This document shows, piece after piece, positions 8,557 to 16,961 of a DNA stretch of 64,000 nucleotides (within the stretch, counting starts at the first letter, position 1; each line of letters starts with the position of its first letter). A program made the translations under genes and the position numbers. The stretch lies in NCBI RefSeq assembly GCF_001486585.1, contig NZ_LN909046.1, positions 1,550,001 to 1,614,000 on the forward strand. The letters are read 5' to 3'. The notes under the pieces were generated by a model. It saw only the letters and a program-made list of their open reading frames with translations. It did no database searches and was not told the origin of the DNA. Source of the stretch: Paenibacillus senegalimassiliensis. GTDB lineage: Bacteria > Bacillota > Bacilli > Paenibacillales > Paenibacillaceae.

Positions 8557-9905
8557 AACTCAAACTCCGCCAGGAAATCATCCATTTCATCTGTGGAGGC
8601 ATCCTTTTGCTGATTCTTACGACCGCCGGACGCTTCATACTCTTGCTCCCGCTCGCCCATCAATTGCTCATAATCAAGCTCGGGATGCTGATGCAGTACA
8701 TGCAGCACATCCATGAAATCCCGCACCACTTCACGGGTCGTCAGCAATTCTTCAGCACCCAGCCGGTTCACCGCCGCTTGCATGAATACAACAAGCTGCT
8801 CGTCCACAAGCTTTGGCTCATAGCCCATGTGCATGGCATGAATATCACGCAGCTTCTGCAAGAGCAGCATAATCTCTTCGTGAGACAGCATGTCCAGCTT
8901 CAATATCGGCGAAGCATAGGAGCGCAGACTACCACTGCTGCTGTATCGCCCTTCCATCAATCGGGACCGTAACGCATCGTAACTAAACAGGCCCCGGCGC
9001 TGATCCTCAACAAATTGCGGAGTTCCGCCAAGATAAATGCCGAGATATTGGGCTTTGCCCTGCATCGTATCGTTAAACATCGTCAGCAATTTCTCATAAT
9101 TGCTCTGCCGCGAGACACTATTCGTAATTTTATATAGATTAACGCCCTCATCAATAAAGAGCAGCAGTCCCTTGTAGCCGATTCGCACGGCAAATTCGCC
9201 CCAAAGCTTCATGTAATCATACCAGTTGTCGTCATCAATAATGACGCCGACTCCAAGCTCCCGGCGCGCCTCCGTCTTCGTTGGGAATTCGCCACGCAAC
9301 CAGCGCAGTGCCGCCGCCTTGAGGTCGTCGTCTCCCAGCTTATAGCCGGACCAATACGCAGCCAGCACCTTGGCGAAGTCAAACCCATGCACCAAATTTT
9401 GCAGCTCATTAGCCACCGCATAGATACGTAGCTCTACCGCAGCATGAAGCTGAGGGTCGCCTGGCACCAGACCAGAGAGTTGCATCTGCTCTTGCTGCAA
9501 CCCCGCAATCCAGCGCTGGAGCATCATCTCCAGCGCTCCGCCATCAGGTCTTGTCCGCGTGGACAAGTGCATCATTAATTCCCGGTAAGTTGCCAGCCCC
9601 TGTCCCTTGGTTCCGACCAGCCTGCGTTCTGGCGATAAATCCGCATCAGCCACCACAAACTCACGATCCATTGCATAATTGCGGATCATCTGGAGCAAGA
9701 AGCTCTTACCACTTCCGTAGCGGCCCGTAATGAGACGGAACGCAGCCCCGCCTTCCGCAATATTATCCATATCCTGCAGGATGGATGCTACTTCTAATTT
9801 ACGCCCTACGGCGATATGCTCCAGTCCGATGCGGGGAACCACACCCGCTGTCAAAGAATGAACCAGCGCCGTAGTCAGCCGCTTGGGGATCTGCATCGAT
9901 TTCAT
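8553..9905 (-). CDS. sngB: BrxD-like P-loop ATPase, Shango SngB-type
   Basis: 450 residues. Walker A GRYGSGKS is at 61-68. A Walker B-like GLLLFIDE lies mid-protein, followed by GVNLYK and, later, LGGTPQFVEDQRRGLFSYDALRSRL. This matches the family often annotated as BREX-system ATP-binding domain (DUF2791/BrxD), AAA+-like ATPases paired with large helicases in several defence systems. The ATG follows GAGGTGATTAACGA. It is the middle gene: 31 bp after the TerB gene and overlapping the helicase by 4 bp. It probably couples ATP hydrolysis to helicase loading or activation; that mechanism is not shown by the sequence. Confidence 0.85.
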   Translation of the reverse strand: MKSMQIPKRLTTALVHSLTAGVVPRIGLEHIAVGRKLEVASILQDMDNIAEGGAAFRLITGRYGSGKSFLLQMIRNYAMDREFVVADADLSPERRLVGTKGQGLATYRELMMHLSTRTRPDGGALEMMLQRWIAGLQQEQMQLSGLVPGDPQLHAAVELRIYAVANELQNLVHGFDFAKVLAAYWSGYKLGDDDLKAAALRWLRGEFPTKTEARRELGVGVIIDDDNWYDYMKLWGEFAVRIGYKGLLLFIDEGVNLYKITNSVSRQSNYEKLLTMFNDTMQGKAQYLGIYLGGTPQFVEDQRRGLFSYDALRSRLMEGRYSSSGSLRSYASPILKLDMLSHEEIMLLLQKLRDIHAMHMGYEPKLVDEQLVVFMQAAVNRLGAEELLTTREVVRDFMDVLHVLHQHPELDYEQLMGEREQEYEASGGRKNQQKDASTDEMDDFLAEFEL

Positions 9906-9936
9906 TCGTTAATCACCTCATTTTTGAGATCCGTCT

Positions 9937-11694
9937 TTATACCAACTCTGGCCCGGCTTCCAGCATCTGCCGCAGTTCAGCACGATATTCTGCAACAATT
10001 TCGTCTCCGTCAACCAGCAAGTCGCCCAGCCATTCCATGGCCAAGTTATTGATTTCATCCACCAACAATTCCGGCATGGAGCCTGCTTGCTCGGCAATGG
10101 CCTGCCGCTCGGCAGAGCCCTCCCCGTTCAGCAAGCTTAAGAGCATCCCACGCTGGCTTACCGATAGGCTTACAAACAGTTCATGCCATGCAGAAGAAAG
10201 TGCAGGCAACTCAGTAGCCCGTGACTTCTCCTCCGCGGGGCATCCTGCCCCGGCAAGCTGCGACGGGTCGATTTGTTCGGCAAGTCCAGCCGTCTCTTCC
10301 CACGCGGGTAGTGCCTGAAATTCAGGCCATCCCGATTCCGCCGCGACGGCCGTCTCCTCCTCCGCTTGCCAGCCGTGTTCAAAGTCAAGCTCTGCCTGAA
10401 CCGGACGTGTTGAAGGGATCTGATCACCGCCAACGCTGTCTTTCCTGAAAATATCCTTTTGGCCCTTTTCCGACACCAACGCTTCCTCGGACAGCAGCAT
10501 ATCCCGCACCTCATCCGATTCTTGCTTCAGCTTACGCAGCTTGGCTACGTTAATCTTGACCTTGGGCATCCGTGCCTTGGCTACTTCTGCCTCGCGCTGA
10601 GCATATTCATTGCGCAGATAGCGGCTTATAAGTTGCTCTATATCCGGCTCGACCGTAACGCCCTTCAGTCGGCCCTTGAACCCGTCAAGCTCCCGCAGCT
10701 TATTCTCCGTAAGCCGCACTAACTGGGTCAAGTAGGCGCGCAGGGGAGGATGTTCGCTATAGGGAAGAACTGTTATCTCCCGGGTCCGCCCATATTGCCC
10801 ATGATCATAAACTGCACTACGAAACAGATAGCGGGAGATTTTCTTCTCCCGGGGTACAAATAGCTCCAGCAACCGGCTTCCCTTCGCCTTCCTTAAATAT
10901 CCGTCGACCAGAGTAACGATCTTGGGCGCATAATGCCGCAAATTCTTACGTCCCTGCTCTATGTAATAACGGCTCTTCTCAGCTTCGTAATCAATGAGCA
11001 TCCGGAGCAAGTCCCAACTTAACTCCAGTATGTGAGCCGAGAACTTTCGCTGCCACTCCAGTTCCTTCAGTTCCATGGACAAGCTACGAGGTAGCTTGGT
11101 TAGCGGTGGGTTAACAGGGGCCTCTCCCAGATGAAATATCAGTGCAAAATCATACAGCCACTCGCGCACATAAATGTCCAGCTTGGGATAACGCTCCCGG
11201 TAAGCCTGCCAGACCCGCTCGATTTGCGCGTATCCCTCGGACGGCTCCACCCAGCCGATTCCGTGAATCAGCTCATATAGATATACAAATAAATATGACA
11301 GGTCCGTATCCGGGTAATGCCCCGAACGCACCTCTGTCCGCCAGAACAGATACCATTTCAGTTGTCTGGGCTGCATTTCATCATAGGTTGGCCAATAGGT
11401 CTGAAAGGGAACGAATTGTGCCGTATCCCCCTGGCTCACCTCCAATTCCTTCCCCTTGCGGACAAATAACTGTTCGCGGGAGATATAACGGAAATCCTGC
11501 TGCCAGTCCACTTCACGGCTCCAAGACTCTGGAGCGACCACCCGAGTTGCGCCCTCCCCCACCGATTGTTGACGGTCCGGCGGCTCGACCTGTATCTCGA
11601 GTTCGGCGAATGCAGGCTGTCCCATCCGCTCTGCTCGTCGCCCTTCCCAGGCTGGCATGTCGGAGAAGAACGGCTTGTCCTTATTGTCCTTCAT
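9937..11694 (-). CDS. sngA: TerB-N/TerB-C domain protein, Shango SngA-type
   Basis: 585 residues. The segment around residues 90-200 contains MQPRQLKWYLFWRTEVRSG, the hallmark of the TerB-N domain. A long charged middle section follows, and the last about 90 residues (SVSQRGMLLSLLNGE ... VDEINNLAMEWLGDLLVDGD) look like TerB-C. TerB-type domains occur in tellurite- and stress-response clusters and in DNA-processing operons with ATPases and helicases. The ATG has GGAGGT 9 nt upstream. It is the first gene of the Shango-like operon, read from a candidate extended -10 promoter at 11835-11843. A sensor or scaffold role is inferred. Confidence 0.83.
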   Translation of the reverse strand: MKDNKDKPFFSDMPAWEGRRAERMGQPAFAELEIQVEPPDRQQSVGEGATRVVAPESWSREVDWQQDFRYISREQLFVRKGKELEVSQGDTAQFVPFQTYWPTYDEMQPRQLKWYLFWRTEVRSGHYPDTDLSYLFVYLYELIHGIGWVEPSEGYAQIERVWQAYRERYPKLDIYVREWLYDFALIFHLGEAPVNPPLTKLPRSLSMELKELEWQRKFSAHILELSWDLLRMLIDYEAEKSRYYIEQGRKNLRHYAPKIVTLVDGYLRKAKGSRLLELFVPREKKISRYLFRSAVYDHGQYGRTREITVLPYSEHPPLRAYLTQLVRLTENKLRELDGFKGRLKGVTVEPDIEQLISRYLRNEYAQREAEVAKARMPKVKINVAKLRKLKQESDEVRDMLLSEEALVSEKGQKDIFRKDSVGGDQIPSTRPVQAELDFEHGWQAEEETAVAAESGWPEFQALPAWEETAGLAEQIDPSQLAGAGCPAEEKSRATELPALSSAWHELFVSLSVSQRGMLLSLLNGEGSAERQAIAEQAGSMPELLVDEINNLAMEWLGDLLVDGDEIVAEYRAELRQMLEAGPELV

Positions 11695-11731
11695 CGTATA
11701 AAGACCTCCATCCCGACACTATTTAAAGGTA

Positions 11732-11814
11732 GTTCAAAAAGTCATCTTTTGATTACGGAGTAATTCAGCCGGGCCTAGCATAAGCTTTGGTACTAAAAAT
11801 CTGTCTTTTTGAAC
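11732..11814. repeat. Imperfect inverted-repeat element (GTTCAAAAAGTC family), copy 1
   Basis: The ends are GTTCAAAAAGTC (11732-11743) and its near-complement GTCTTTTTGAAC (11803-11814), 11 of 12 matching. A second copy at 21157-21216 shares the ends plus an internal GGAGTAA..TTC. It is intergenic and non-coding. It lies in the predicted 5' leader of the Shango-like operon, where its transcript could fold. It could be a REP/MITE-like element. Confidence 0.6.
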
Positions 11815-11834
11815 ACGAACCTATTTAGAACACT

Positions 11835-11843
11835 ATTATATCA
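11835..11843 (-). promoter_or_regulatory. Candidate extended -10 promoter for the Shango-like operon
   Basis: On the minus strand this reads TGATATAAT, a consensus extended -10 (TGnTATAAT). No good -35 is visible at 17 bp. It would give a leader of roughly 130 nt containing the inverted-repeat element. Confidence 0.45.
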
Positions 11844-11859
11844 CCGAACAAGAACAAAC

Positions 11860-11873
11860 CGAAAGTTTGTTCG
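11860..11873. promoter_or_regulatory. LexA/DinR-box-like site between divergent promoters
   Basis: CGAAAGTTTGTTCG differs from the Bacillus SOS box form CGAAC-N4-GTTCG at one of ten core positions. It overlaps a perfect 8-bp inverted repeat, GAACAAAC-CGAAA-GTTTGTTC (11852-11872), just upstream of the -35 of the M50 gene and about 20 bp upstream of the Shango-side -10. LexA binding is a hypothesis; the perfect repeat may instead be the operator of another regulator. Confidence 0.4.
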
Positions 11874-11877
11874 CCTT

Positions 11878-11906
11878 TTGAATACTATTTTGCCCTCCTT
11901 TATAAT
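11878..11906 (+). promoter_or_regulatory. Sigma-A-type promoter for the M50 peptidase gene
   Basis: TTGAAT, a 17-bp spacer, then a perfect TATAAT (11901-11906), 40 bp before the ATG. Confidence 0.65.
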
Positions 11907-11945
11907 GAAAAGCAACTGGAATTCAAGCAAGGGAGGAAACTTTTT

Positions 11946-12671
11946 ATGAACCGATGGCTGAAAGCCATTCTTTTTCTACTCGGGGCGGCCATTCTGACCA
12001 GGCTGATTCCATTCTCTGATTGGTTCCGCATGCTGGATACGCTGATCCACGAATTGGGTCATGCGGCCATGACCTTGCTGATGTCCGGTCAGGTTCTTCG
12101 TATCGAGTTGAACCCCGATCATAGCGGGGTCACTTATTCCGTGCTAACGACGGGATGGAGCCAACTGGCGGTATCACTCGCCGGATATATCTCAGCTTCC
12201 CTGTTTGCAGTAGCTCTCTTCTATGGTTATGCCCGCAAGCAACAAGCGGCGGGACTGATTACAGTCAGTGCATTAGCATTAATCACTGCCTTGCTATTCG
12301 TACGTGGGGGATACGGGCTGGGGTGGTTGATCCTGTTTATCGTCATCAATGTAGTGTTTATATTGTTCGGAGGGAAGATTCGCAATTTCTACTATTTGTT
12401 ACTGTCGTTCCTCTGCCTGGAGGAATCGGTGATGGGCCCCATTACCGTGTTGCTTCGTTCGCTCACTTCACCCGGAGATGCCGGAGATGCGACGAATCTA
12501 GCCCGTTTGACGGGAGTGCCCGCCTTGGTCTGGGCCTTGGTATTCCTCGGAATCTCCTTACTGTGCGCCAGGCTGGCATTGCAGTTCTATTGGTCGGACC
12601 GGGAGCGCAGCAAGCAATCCCGCAAAATGAAAGAATACGGACAGCCGGGCCCTTATGGCAATACCCGTTAG
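11946..12671 (+). CDS. M50B-like membrane metallopeptidase family protein
   Basis: 241 residues with several transmembrane segments. HELGH at 35-39 lies in the first hydrophobic region, giving the zinc-binding HExxH pattern of site-2-protease-like M50 enzymes. The family (peptidase M50B-like) has no assigned substrate in most bacteria. AGGGAGGAAA precedes the ATG. It is transcribed divergently from the Shango-like operon with 251 bp between the two starts, and shares the palindromic intergenic region. It is not a known Shango component, so I treat the adjacency as neighbourhood only. Confidence 0.78.
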   Translation: MNRWLKAILFLLGAAILTRLIPFSDWFRMLDTLIHELGHAAMTLLMSGQVLRIELNPDHSGVTYSVLTTGWSQLAVSLAGYISASLFAVALFYGYARKQQAAGLITVSALALITALLFVRGGYGLGWLILFIVINVVFILFGGKIRNFYYLLLSFLCLEESVMGPITVLLRSLTSPGDAGDATNLARLTGVPALVWALVFLGISLLCARLALQFYWSDRERSKQSRKMKEYGQPGPYGNTR

Positions 12672-12754
12672 CAGCGTGGTGAACAATGGAGAGTCTACAG
12701 TCGATATAGGCTCTCCGACTACCTGATCACTCCACTTTTCGCTGTCTTCTTTCC

Positions 12755-13438
12755 TCACGTCTCTCCATTTGTACTAATAACACAGCGAAGCACATAAACC
12801 TCTTGATGATCCTGAATCATCTTTTCGACATCTACATTACTGTCCACCGAACTCCTATCCTTGTTCCTTGCAAGCACCCCAAGTGTTCCGGTATCACCAA
12901 GATTCAAGGATAGATGCATCACCGGCTGAGTCAGCGTACTATCAAAGTCGGAGCCTTGAATAACTGATCTTCCGGTGCTAACACCTCCCTGTTGTCTGAC
13001 GGCAAGAGCCCAATTTTCCTGTTTGCCCTCCCATGAAGGATACGTAGTCCAATAAATTTTAGGGAGTAGTTCATCTGAACTTTCCAAATTAAATGTAAGA
13101 GTAGTCCCCATTCCCATCACAGATTCCTGCTTTTCTCCATTCACGTAGTGGTCCACCCATAGCTTGATATGACCAACCTTCTCTTCACCAGGATCAAGGA
13201 GGAATATCATCTTGGCTTCGGCTCCAGTAGCACTAACAATAGAGTATTCCTCATCACTCGTGTCTAAGAGATCGATAGATATAGATCCAACCCGCTCTTC
13301 GGGCAAATCCTCTGAATAGGTAACTGTTGATTGCTGGCAGCCTGCCAGCAATACGAGTACACAAATGTAACTCAATGCAAGTAGAATCCGAGTTGTTCCT
13401 GCTTTGACTACTCTCTTGTCCGTCTCCTTTGACTTCAT
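12755..13438 (-). CDS. Lipoprotein of unknown function
   Basis: 227 residues. A hydrophobic leader ends in the lipobox LLAGC, so the mature protein should be lipid-anchored at the outer face of the membrane. The mature part is strand-rich, with the segments HIKLWVDHYVNGEKQE and VEKMIQDHQEVYVLRCVIS. Similarly placed motifs occur in the lipoprotein at 60645-61280, indicating a paralogous family. GGAGCGGGAAT precedes the ATG. It is monocistronic and convergent with the M50 gene. No function is recognised. Confidence 0.72.
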   Translation of the reverse strand: MKSKETDKRVVKAGTTRILLALSYICVLVLLAGCQQSTVTYSEDLPEERVGSISIDLLDTSDEEYSIVSATGAEAKMIFLLDPGEEKVGHIKLWVDHYVNGEKQESVMGMGTTLTFNLESSDELLPKIYWTTYPSWEGKQENWALAVRQQGGVSTGRSVIQGSDFDSTLTQPVMHLSLNLGDTGTLGVLARNKDRSSVDSNVDVEKMIQDHQEVYVLRCVISTNGET

Positions 13439-13620
13439 ATTCCCGCTCCTTTTCTTCCTAGTGACTGTTTCTCTGCTTCCAGTATATAATAAATAAGTTT
13501 ATTGATCCGTAATTTTGCGGTAAGATGATAGGCGGCGCGAGGGGATGCTTGAGGAGGCACTTTTCAGCTTCGTTGCAACTTTACCCGCGAAAAACCAAAA
13601 TAATAAAGGTGATACAACCC

Positions 13621-14430
13621 ATGAGCATTGCATTTTTTGATTCAGGCATCGGCGGTCTGACCGTTTTGCAGGAAGCCATGCGCAGGCTGCCGGGCGAGAA
13701 TTTTTTATATTTTGCCGATACACTTCATGTTCCCTATGGAACCAAAACCCTGAACGAGGTTAAACGCTATGTACAGCAATCTGCGGAACTGATTATGAAG
13801 GAGCAGGTTGATGCGCTGGTCGTGGCCTGTAATACGGGAACAAGCGCGGCCATCGAAGAGTTGCGGAACACCTATAGCCATATTCCGGTGATCGGTATGG
13901 AGCCTGCGGTCAAACCAGCGGTACGCCGAAGTCATGAGGCCGGTCGACGTGTGCTGGTATTCGCCACCTCACTCACGCTTAGCCTCACCAAATATCATGA
14001 CCTGGTAGATCGGGTAGACGATCATAAAGTGGTAGATTCCATGCCCCTTCCCGAGCTGGTGCAGTATTGCGAGCAGCTTATGTTCGATCCCCAGGAGATC
14101 GAAGCCTATTTTCGAGGTAAGCTGGCAGGAATAAATTTGGATTCATACGGTACCATTGTGTTGGGATGCACTCATTTCCCTTACTATAAAAATATACTGC
14201 ATCACCTGCTACCACCCCATATTGAATTAATCGACGGCACCGGGGGGACGGTAGATCGGCTATGCGACATGCTGGATCTTCCAAAGGTACCGCGGGCAGC
14301 GGAGTCATCGGTCAATACATCGTCACAGACATCTGTCCCGCCAATTACCTTCATGTGCTCGGACGGTAACCCGGCGTATCTGGATAAAATGGCTCAGGCA
14401 CTGAAATACCTCCAGTCTCTCCATGCATGA
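13621..14430 (+). CDS. murI: Glutamate racemase
   Basis: 269 residues. Glutamate racemase converts L- to D-glutamate for peptidoglycan. The sequence opens with FFDSGIGGLTV and has the two catalytic cysteines in the right places: C70 in VVACNTG and C183 in LGCTHFPYY. NTGTSAA replaces the usual NTATA/NTASA, a modest deviation. The ATG at 13621 has AAAGGTGAT upstream; the longer frame starting at 13525 adds an Arg-rich, non-family N-terminus and is rejected. It is a single-gene unit ending at a hairpin terminator. Confidence 0.88.
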   Translation: MSIAFFDSGIGGLTVLQEAMRRLPGENFLYFADTLHVPYGTKTLNEVKRYVQQSAELIMKEQVDALVVACNTGTSAAIEELRNTYSHIPVIGMEPAVKPAVRRSHEAGRRVLVFATSLTLSLTKYHDLVDRVDDHKVVDSMPLPELVQYCEQLMFDPQEIEAYFRGKLAGINLDSYGTIVLGCTHFPYYKNILHHLLPPHIELIDGTGGTVDRLCDMLDLPKVPRAAESSVNTSSQTSVPPITFMCSDGNPAYLDKMAQALKYLQSLHA

Positions 14431-14447
14431 ACGCAAAGCAAAATAAA

Positions 14448-14470
14448 CTTCAGCCCCAAACGGGCTGAAG
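14448..14470. terminator. Bidirectional terminator between murI and the methyltransferase gene
   Basis: CTTCAGCCC-CAAAC-GGGCTGAAG, a perfect 9-bp stem, is followed by GTTATTT on the plus strand and TTTATTTT on the minus strand, and lies between convergent genes. Confidence 0.8.
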
Positions 14471-14503
14471 GTTATTTGTGTGTACCTTTATTTCTGCATG
14501 CTT

Positions 14504-15253
14504 TTATTTCTTCGCAATGATCATAAAGCGGTTGATGTTCTGGTGCCCATACTTCAGATAATGAAGCGGCAAGGCAGCGGCAGGGATGTAGTTCCGGCGC
14601 ACATTAAGAGTTTCAAAACCCGCAGCCTTCAAAGTCTCCTGATCCGCCTCCGGACGCAGGACCCGAACAAAGGGTAAACCGCTCAGTAAACTACGATCCT
14701 CCTGACTCCGCTGCCGAACGCGCCCTTCCGTCACTAAAATCAAGAACAAGGAGAGTGCATACCACAAGCGGCGCATCAAGCTGCGGCTCTCCTTGTACAT
14801 GTAATTGCCGTCAAAAACAATCAACACGCCTCCCGGCTTCAATATCCGATACCATTCAGCGTAAGCCTTCTGCGGCTCTGGCAATGTCCAGACGACATCA
14901 CGACAGACGACGGCATCATAACTGTTGTCCGCCTCCGCTTGCAAATTCGCAGCATCGCCCACATAAGCGGGAACCTCATAACCAAAGTGGCGAAAATTTC
15001 CCGTGGCCCGCTCAATCATCCCAGAAGAGGCATCCACTGCCGTCGGCTTATGCCCCATCTGGGACAGCAGAATGGAGAAAAATCCGGGTCCCGTGCCGAC
15101 ATCCAGCACCTTCTGGTCAGGCCGCTCCCCGATCCCCTCTACAAGCAGGGATTTCCACAACGCCACCGTTCTTTTACTCCGAAATTGAGTTTGGATTACT
15201 TTATCATAACTGCCTGAGCTGGAGTTCCAATACTTAGATATTTCCTTCAGCAT
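14504..15253 (-). CDS. Class I SAM-dependent methyltransferase at the end of a metal/opine ABC operon
   Basis: 249 residues. The SAM-binding motif I is VLDVGTGPGFFSILL near residue 50. An acidic motif II follows in PTAVDASSGMIERA, then DAVVCRDVVWTLPEP and the post-motif RILKPGGVLIVFDGNYMY. The acceptor is unknown. The ATG shares one base with the stop of the binding-protein gene (TAATG), so the two are translationally coupled. As last gene of the importer operon it may modify the imported ligand (a metallophore or its degradation product); this is inference from context only. Confidence 0.85.
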   Translation of the reverse strand: MLKEISKYWNSSSGSYDKVIQTQFRSKRTVALWKSLLVEGIGERPDQKVLDVGTGPGFFSILLSQMGHKPTAVDASSGMIERATGNFRHFGYEVPAYVGDAANLQAEADNSYDAVVCRDVVWTLPEPQKAYAEWYRILKPGGVLIVFDGNYMYKESRSLMRRLWYALSLFLILVTEGRVRQRSQEDRSLLSGLPFVRVLRPEADQETLKAAGFETLNVRRNYIPAAALPLHYLKYGHQNINRFMIIAKK

Positions 15254-16932
15254 TATTGTTCACCCACATTCAGTTGATTCCAGAAAATCGGTGTAAACGT
15301 AGTGTATCCGGCCTTATACCCCGTAACCCGCTGACTTCTAACCAGGATATCATCCGGAAAATAAATGGCTGCAAACATGGCCTGCTCATACATCTGAGCA
15401 AATATAGAATCATAGGCAGCTTGACGCTCCTCCAACTCGGTGGTGCCTACGGCCTGGTCAATCAATGCCTCCAGCTTGGCATCGGACCATACGACAGCCG
15501 GAGCTTCACCTGTTGCATGAAATAAGGATAACAGGAAGGAATGCGGATTATAAGCATCGTCATACGTACGGTACAGAATCAGATCATACGCCCTTGTTTT
15601 CCATAGAGCATCGTAATAAGCGTTAGGCTCCAGCACCTGCAGGTTAACCCGGATACCGATCTCCTGCAACTCCGATTGAATCAGTTCGGCAATAGGCTTC
15701 CATTCCGGGAATTCTGCCTGCTGCAACACCAGGTTCAGCTCCAGCGGCTCCCCGGACTTCAGAACCACACCCTCACCGTTAGCCTCGCCATAACCCGCTT
15801 CTGCCAGCAACCGCTTGGCTTCCTCCGGTTCAAATCCATACCAGGTCTGATTGGATTCGGTAACATACGGCACCGTCGTAGGGAACAAGCCGGTAGCTTC
15901 GCTGCCGATCCCATTCATCAGATCGCCTACAATACTTGCTTTATTAATCGCCAGATTGATGGCTTTGCGGACATTCAGCTCCTGCAAGGCAGGCGTGTCA
16001 TAGTTGAAAATCATAAAATGGGAGTTCGTACCCGGGGTCCGCTCCAGACTCAGGGAAGCATCGCCTTCAATGACCGGGATGCTCTCTACCGGAATTTTGC
16101 CTAGTTGGCCTCCGGCAATGTCAATGTCCCCGCTTTGTAAGGCCATGACGCGGGACTGCGGATCAGGGATAACCTTGAGCACAATTTTGCTAAGCTGCGG
16201 CTTCTCACCCCAATAATAAGGATTGGCTACGAGCACGGCTTCCTGTTCCGTCTTATAGCTCTCGGCCATCCAGGCCCCGGTTCCGATCGGAGAGACAAAT
16301 TGACCGTTCACATCGCCAGCGGGCTCCACGGCCGATGGGCTAATAATTCGTACCGGACGGGCAAAGGACAACTCCGTCAAGAAGGGATAATAGGATTTGC
16401 TAAAGGTCATGGTTATCGTATGCTCGTCCACCACTTCCAGCGATTCCAGAGCGGTGGCCACATTTAAAGTATTGGCCGGGTCCTTGATCCAGCGTTCAAA
16501 GGAAAATTTGACGGCCTCCGCATCAAGTGGCGTGCCATCCGAGAATTTGACGCCTTGACGCAAATGGAAGGTATATACCTTGCCATCCTCGGAAATATCC
16601 CAGGACTCTGCCAGCGCAGGCTTGATCTCTCCCTTCTCCCCATACTCTACCAATCCGTCATAGATCATGGCATGTACGGTCATCGAGCCTTTATAAGCAC
16701 CGGCATCCAATTGATCGAGACCCGCATCGGCAGAGATGGCTACTGTAAGCACCTGGTCTTTCGCTGCTTCGCCCGAAGGGGCGGATTGTTGCTGATCATT
16801 ACCGGTATTCCCTTGATTTATGCTATTGGAGGATTGTCCCTTATTGCTGCAGCCTGCCACCAGCATTACAGCCAGTAAAATCAGGATCAGACTGGTAATC
16901 AAACGACGCTGTCTAATAAAAGGTTTATTCAT
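15253..16932 (-). CDS. ABC transporter substrate-binding lipoprotein (family 5, NikA/CntA-like)
   Basis: 559 residues. A signal peptide ends in the lipobox VAGCS; a Gln/Asn/Ser-rich linker follows, then a family 5 (peptide/nickel/opine) binding protein: PALAESWDISEDGKVYTFHLR, FSDGTPLDAEAVKFSFERW, RPVRIISPSA. It captures the ligand outside the cell for the permeases encoded just upstream. The ATG at 16932 has AAGGAGA upstream; the 11 extra codons before it are not needed. The RPVRxISPS segment resembles NikA/CntA metal or metallophore binders more than oligopeptide binders. With Zur-like operators upstream of the operon, zinc or a zinc-metallophore is the likely cargo. Confidence 0.85.
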   Translation of the reverse strand: MNKPFIRQRRLITSLILILLAVMLVAGCSNKGQSSNSINQGNTGNDQQQSAPSGEAAKDQVLTVAISADAGLDQLDAGAYKGSMTVHAMIYDGLVEYGEKGEIKPALAESWDISEDGKVYTFHLRQGVKFSDGTPLDAEAVKFSFERWIKDPANTLNVATALESLEVVDEHTITMTFSKSYYPFLTELSFARPVRIISPSAVEPAGDVNGQFVSPIGTGAWMAESYKTEQEAVLVANPYYWGEKPQLSKIVLKVIPDPQSRVMALQSGDIDIAGGQLGKIPVESIPVIEGDASLSLERTPGTNSHFMIFNYDTPALQELNVRKAINLAINKASIVGDLMNGIGSEATGLFPTTVPYVTESNQTWYGFEPEEAKRLLAEAGYGEANGEGVVLKSGEPLELNLVLQQAEFPEWKPIAELIQSELQEIGIRVNLQVLEPNAYYDALWKTRAYDLILYRTYDDAYNPHSFLLSLFHATGEAPAVVWSDAKLEALIDQAVGTTELEERQAAYDSIFAQMYEQAMFAAIYFPDDILVRSQRVTGYKAGYTTFTPIFWNQLNVGEQ

Positions 16933-16961
16933 GAATAGTAACTCTCCTTCTGTCTTCCACT

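Noticed and set aside
11946-12671. M50 peptidase as a core Shango component
   Set aside because: It is transcribed divergently, and the known Shango system consists of three genes; kept as neighbourhood only.
12672-12754. Possible hairpin GGAGAG...CTCTCC between the M50 and lipoprotein genes
   Set aside because: The stem is only 6 bp with a long loop and no T-run; too weak to call a terminator.
13525-13620. Longer glutamate racemase start at 13525
   Set aside because: The extra 32 residues are Arg-rich and unlike the family; the ATG at 13621 has an AAAGGTGAT site and starts the conserved domain.
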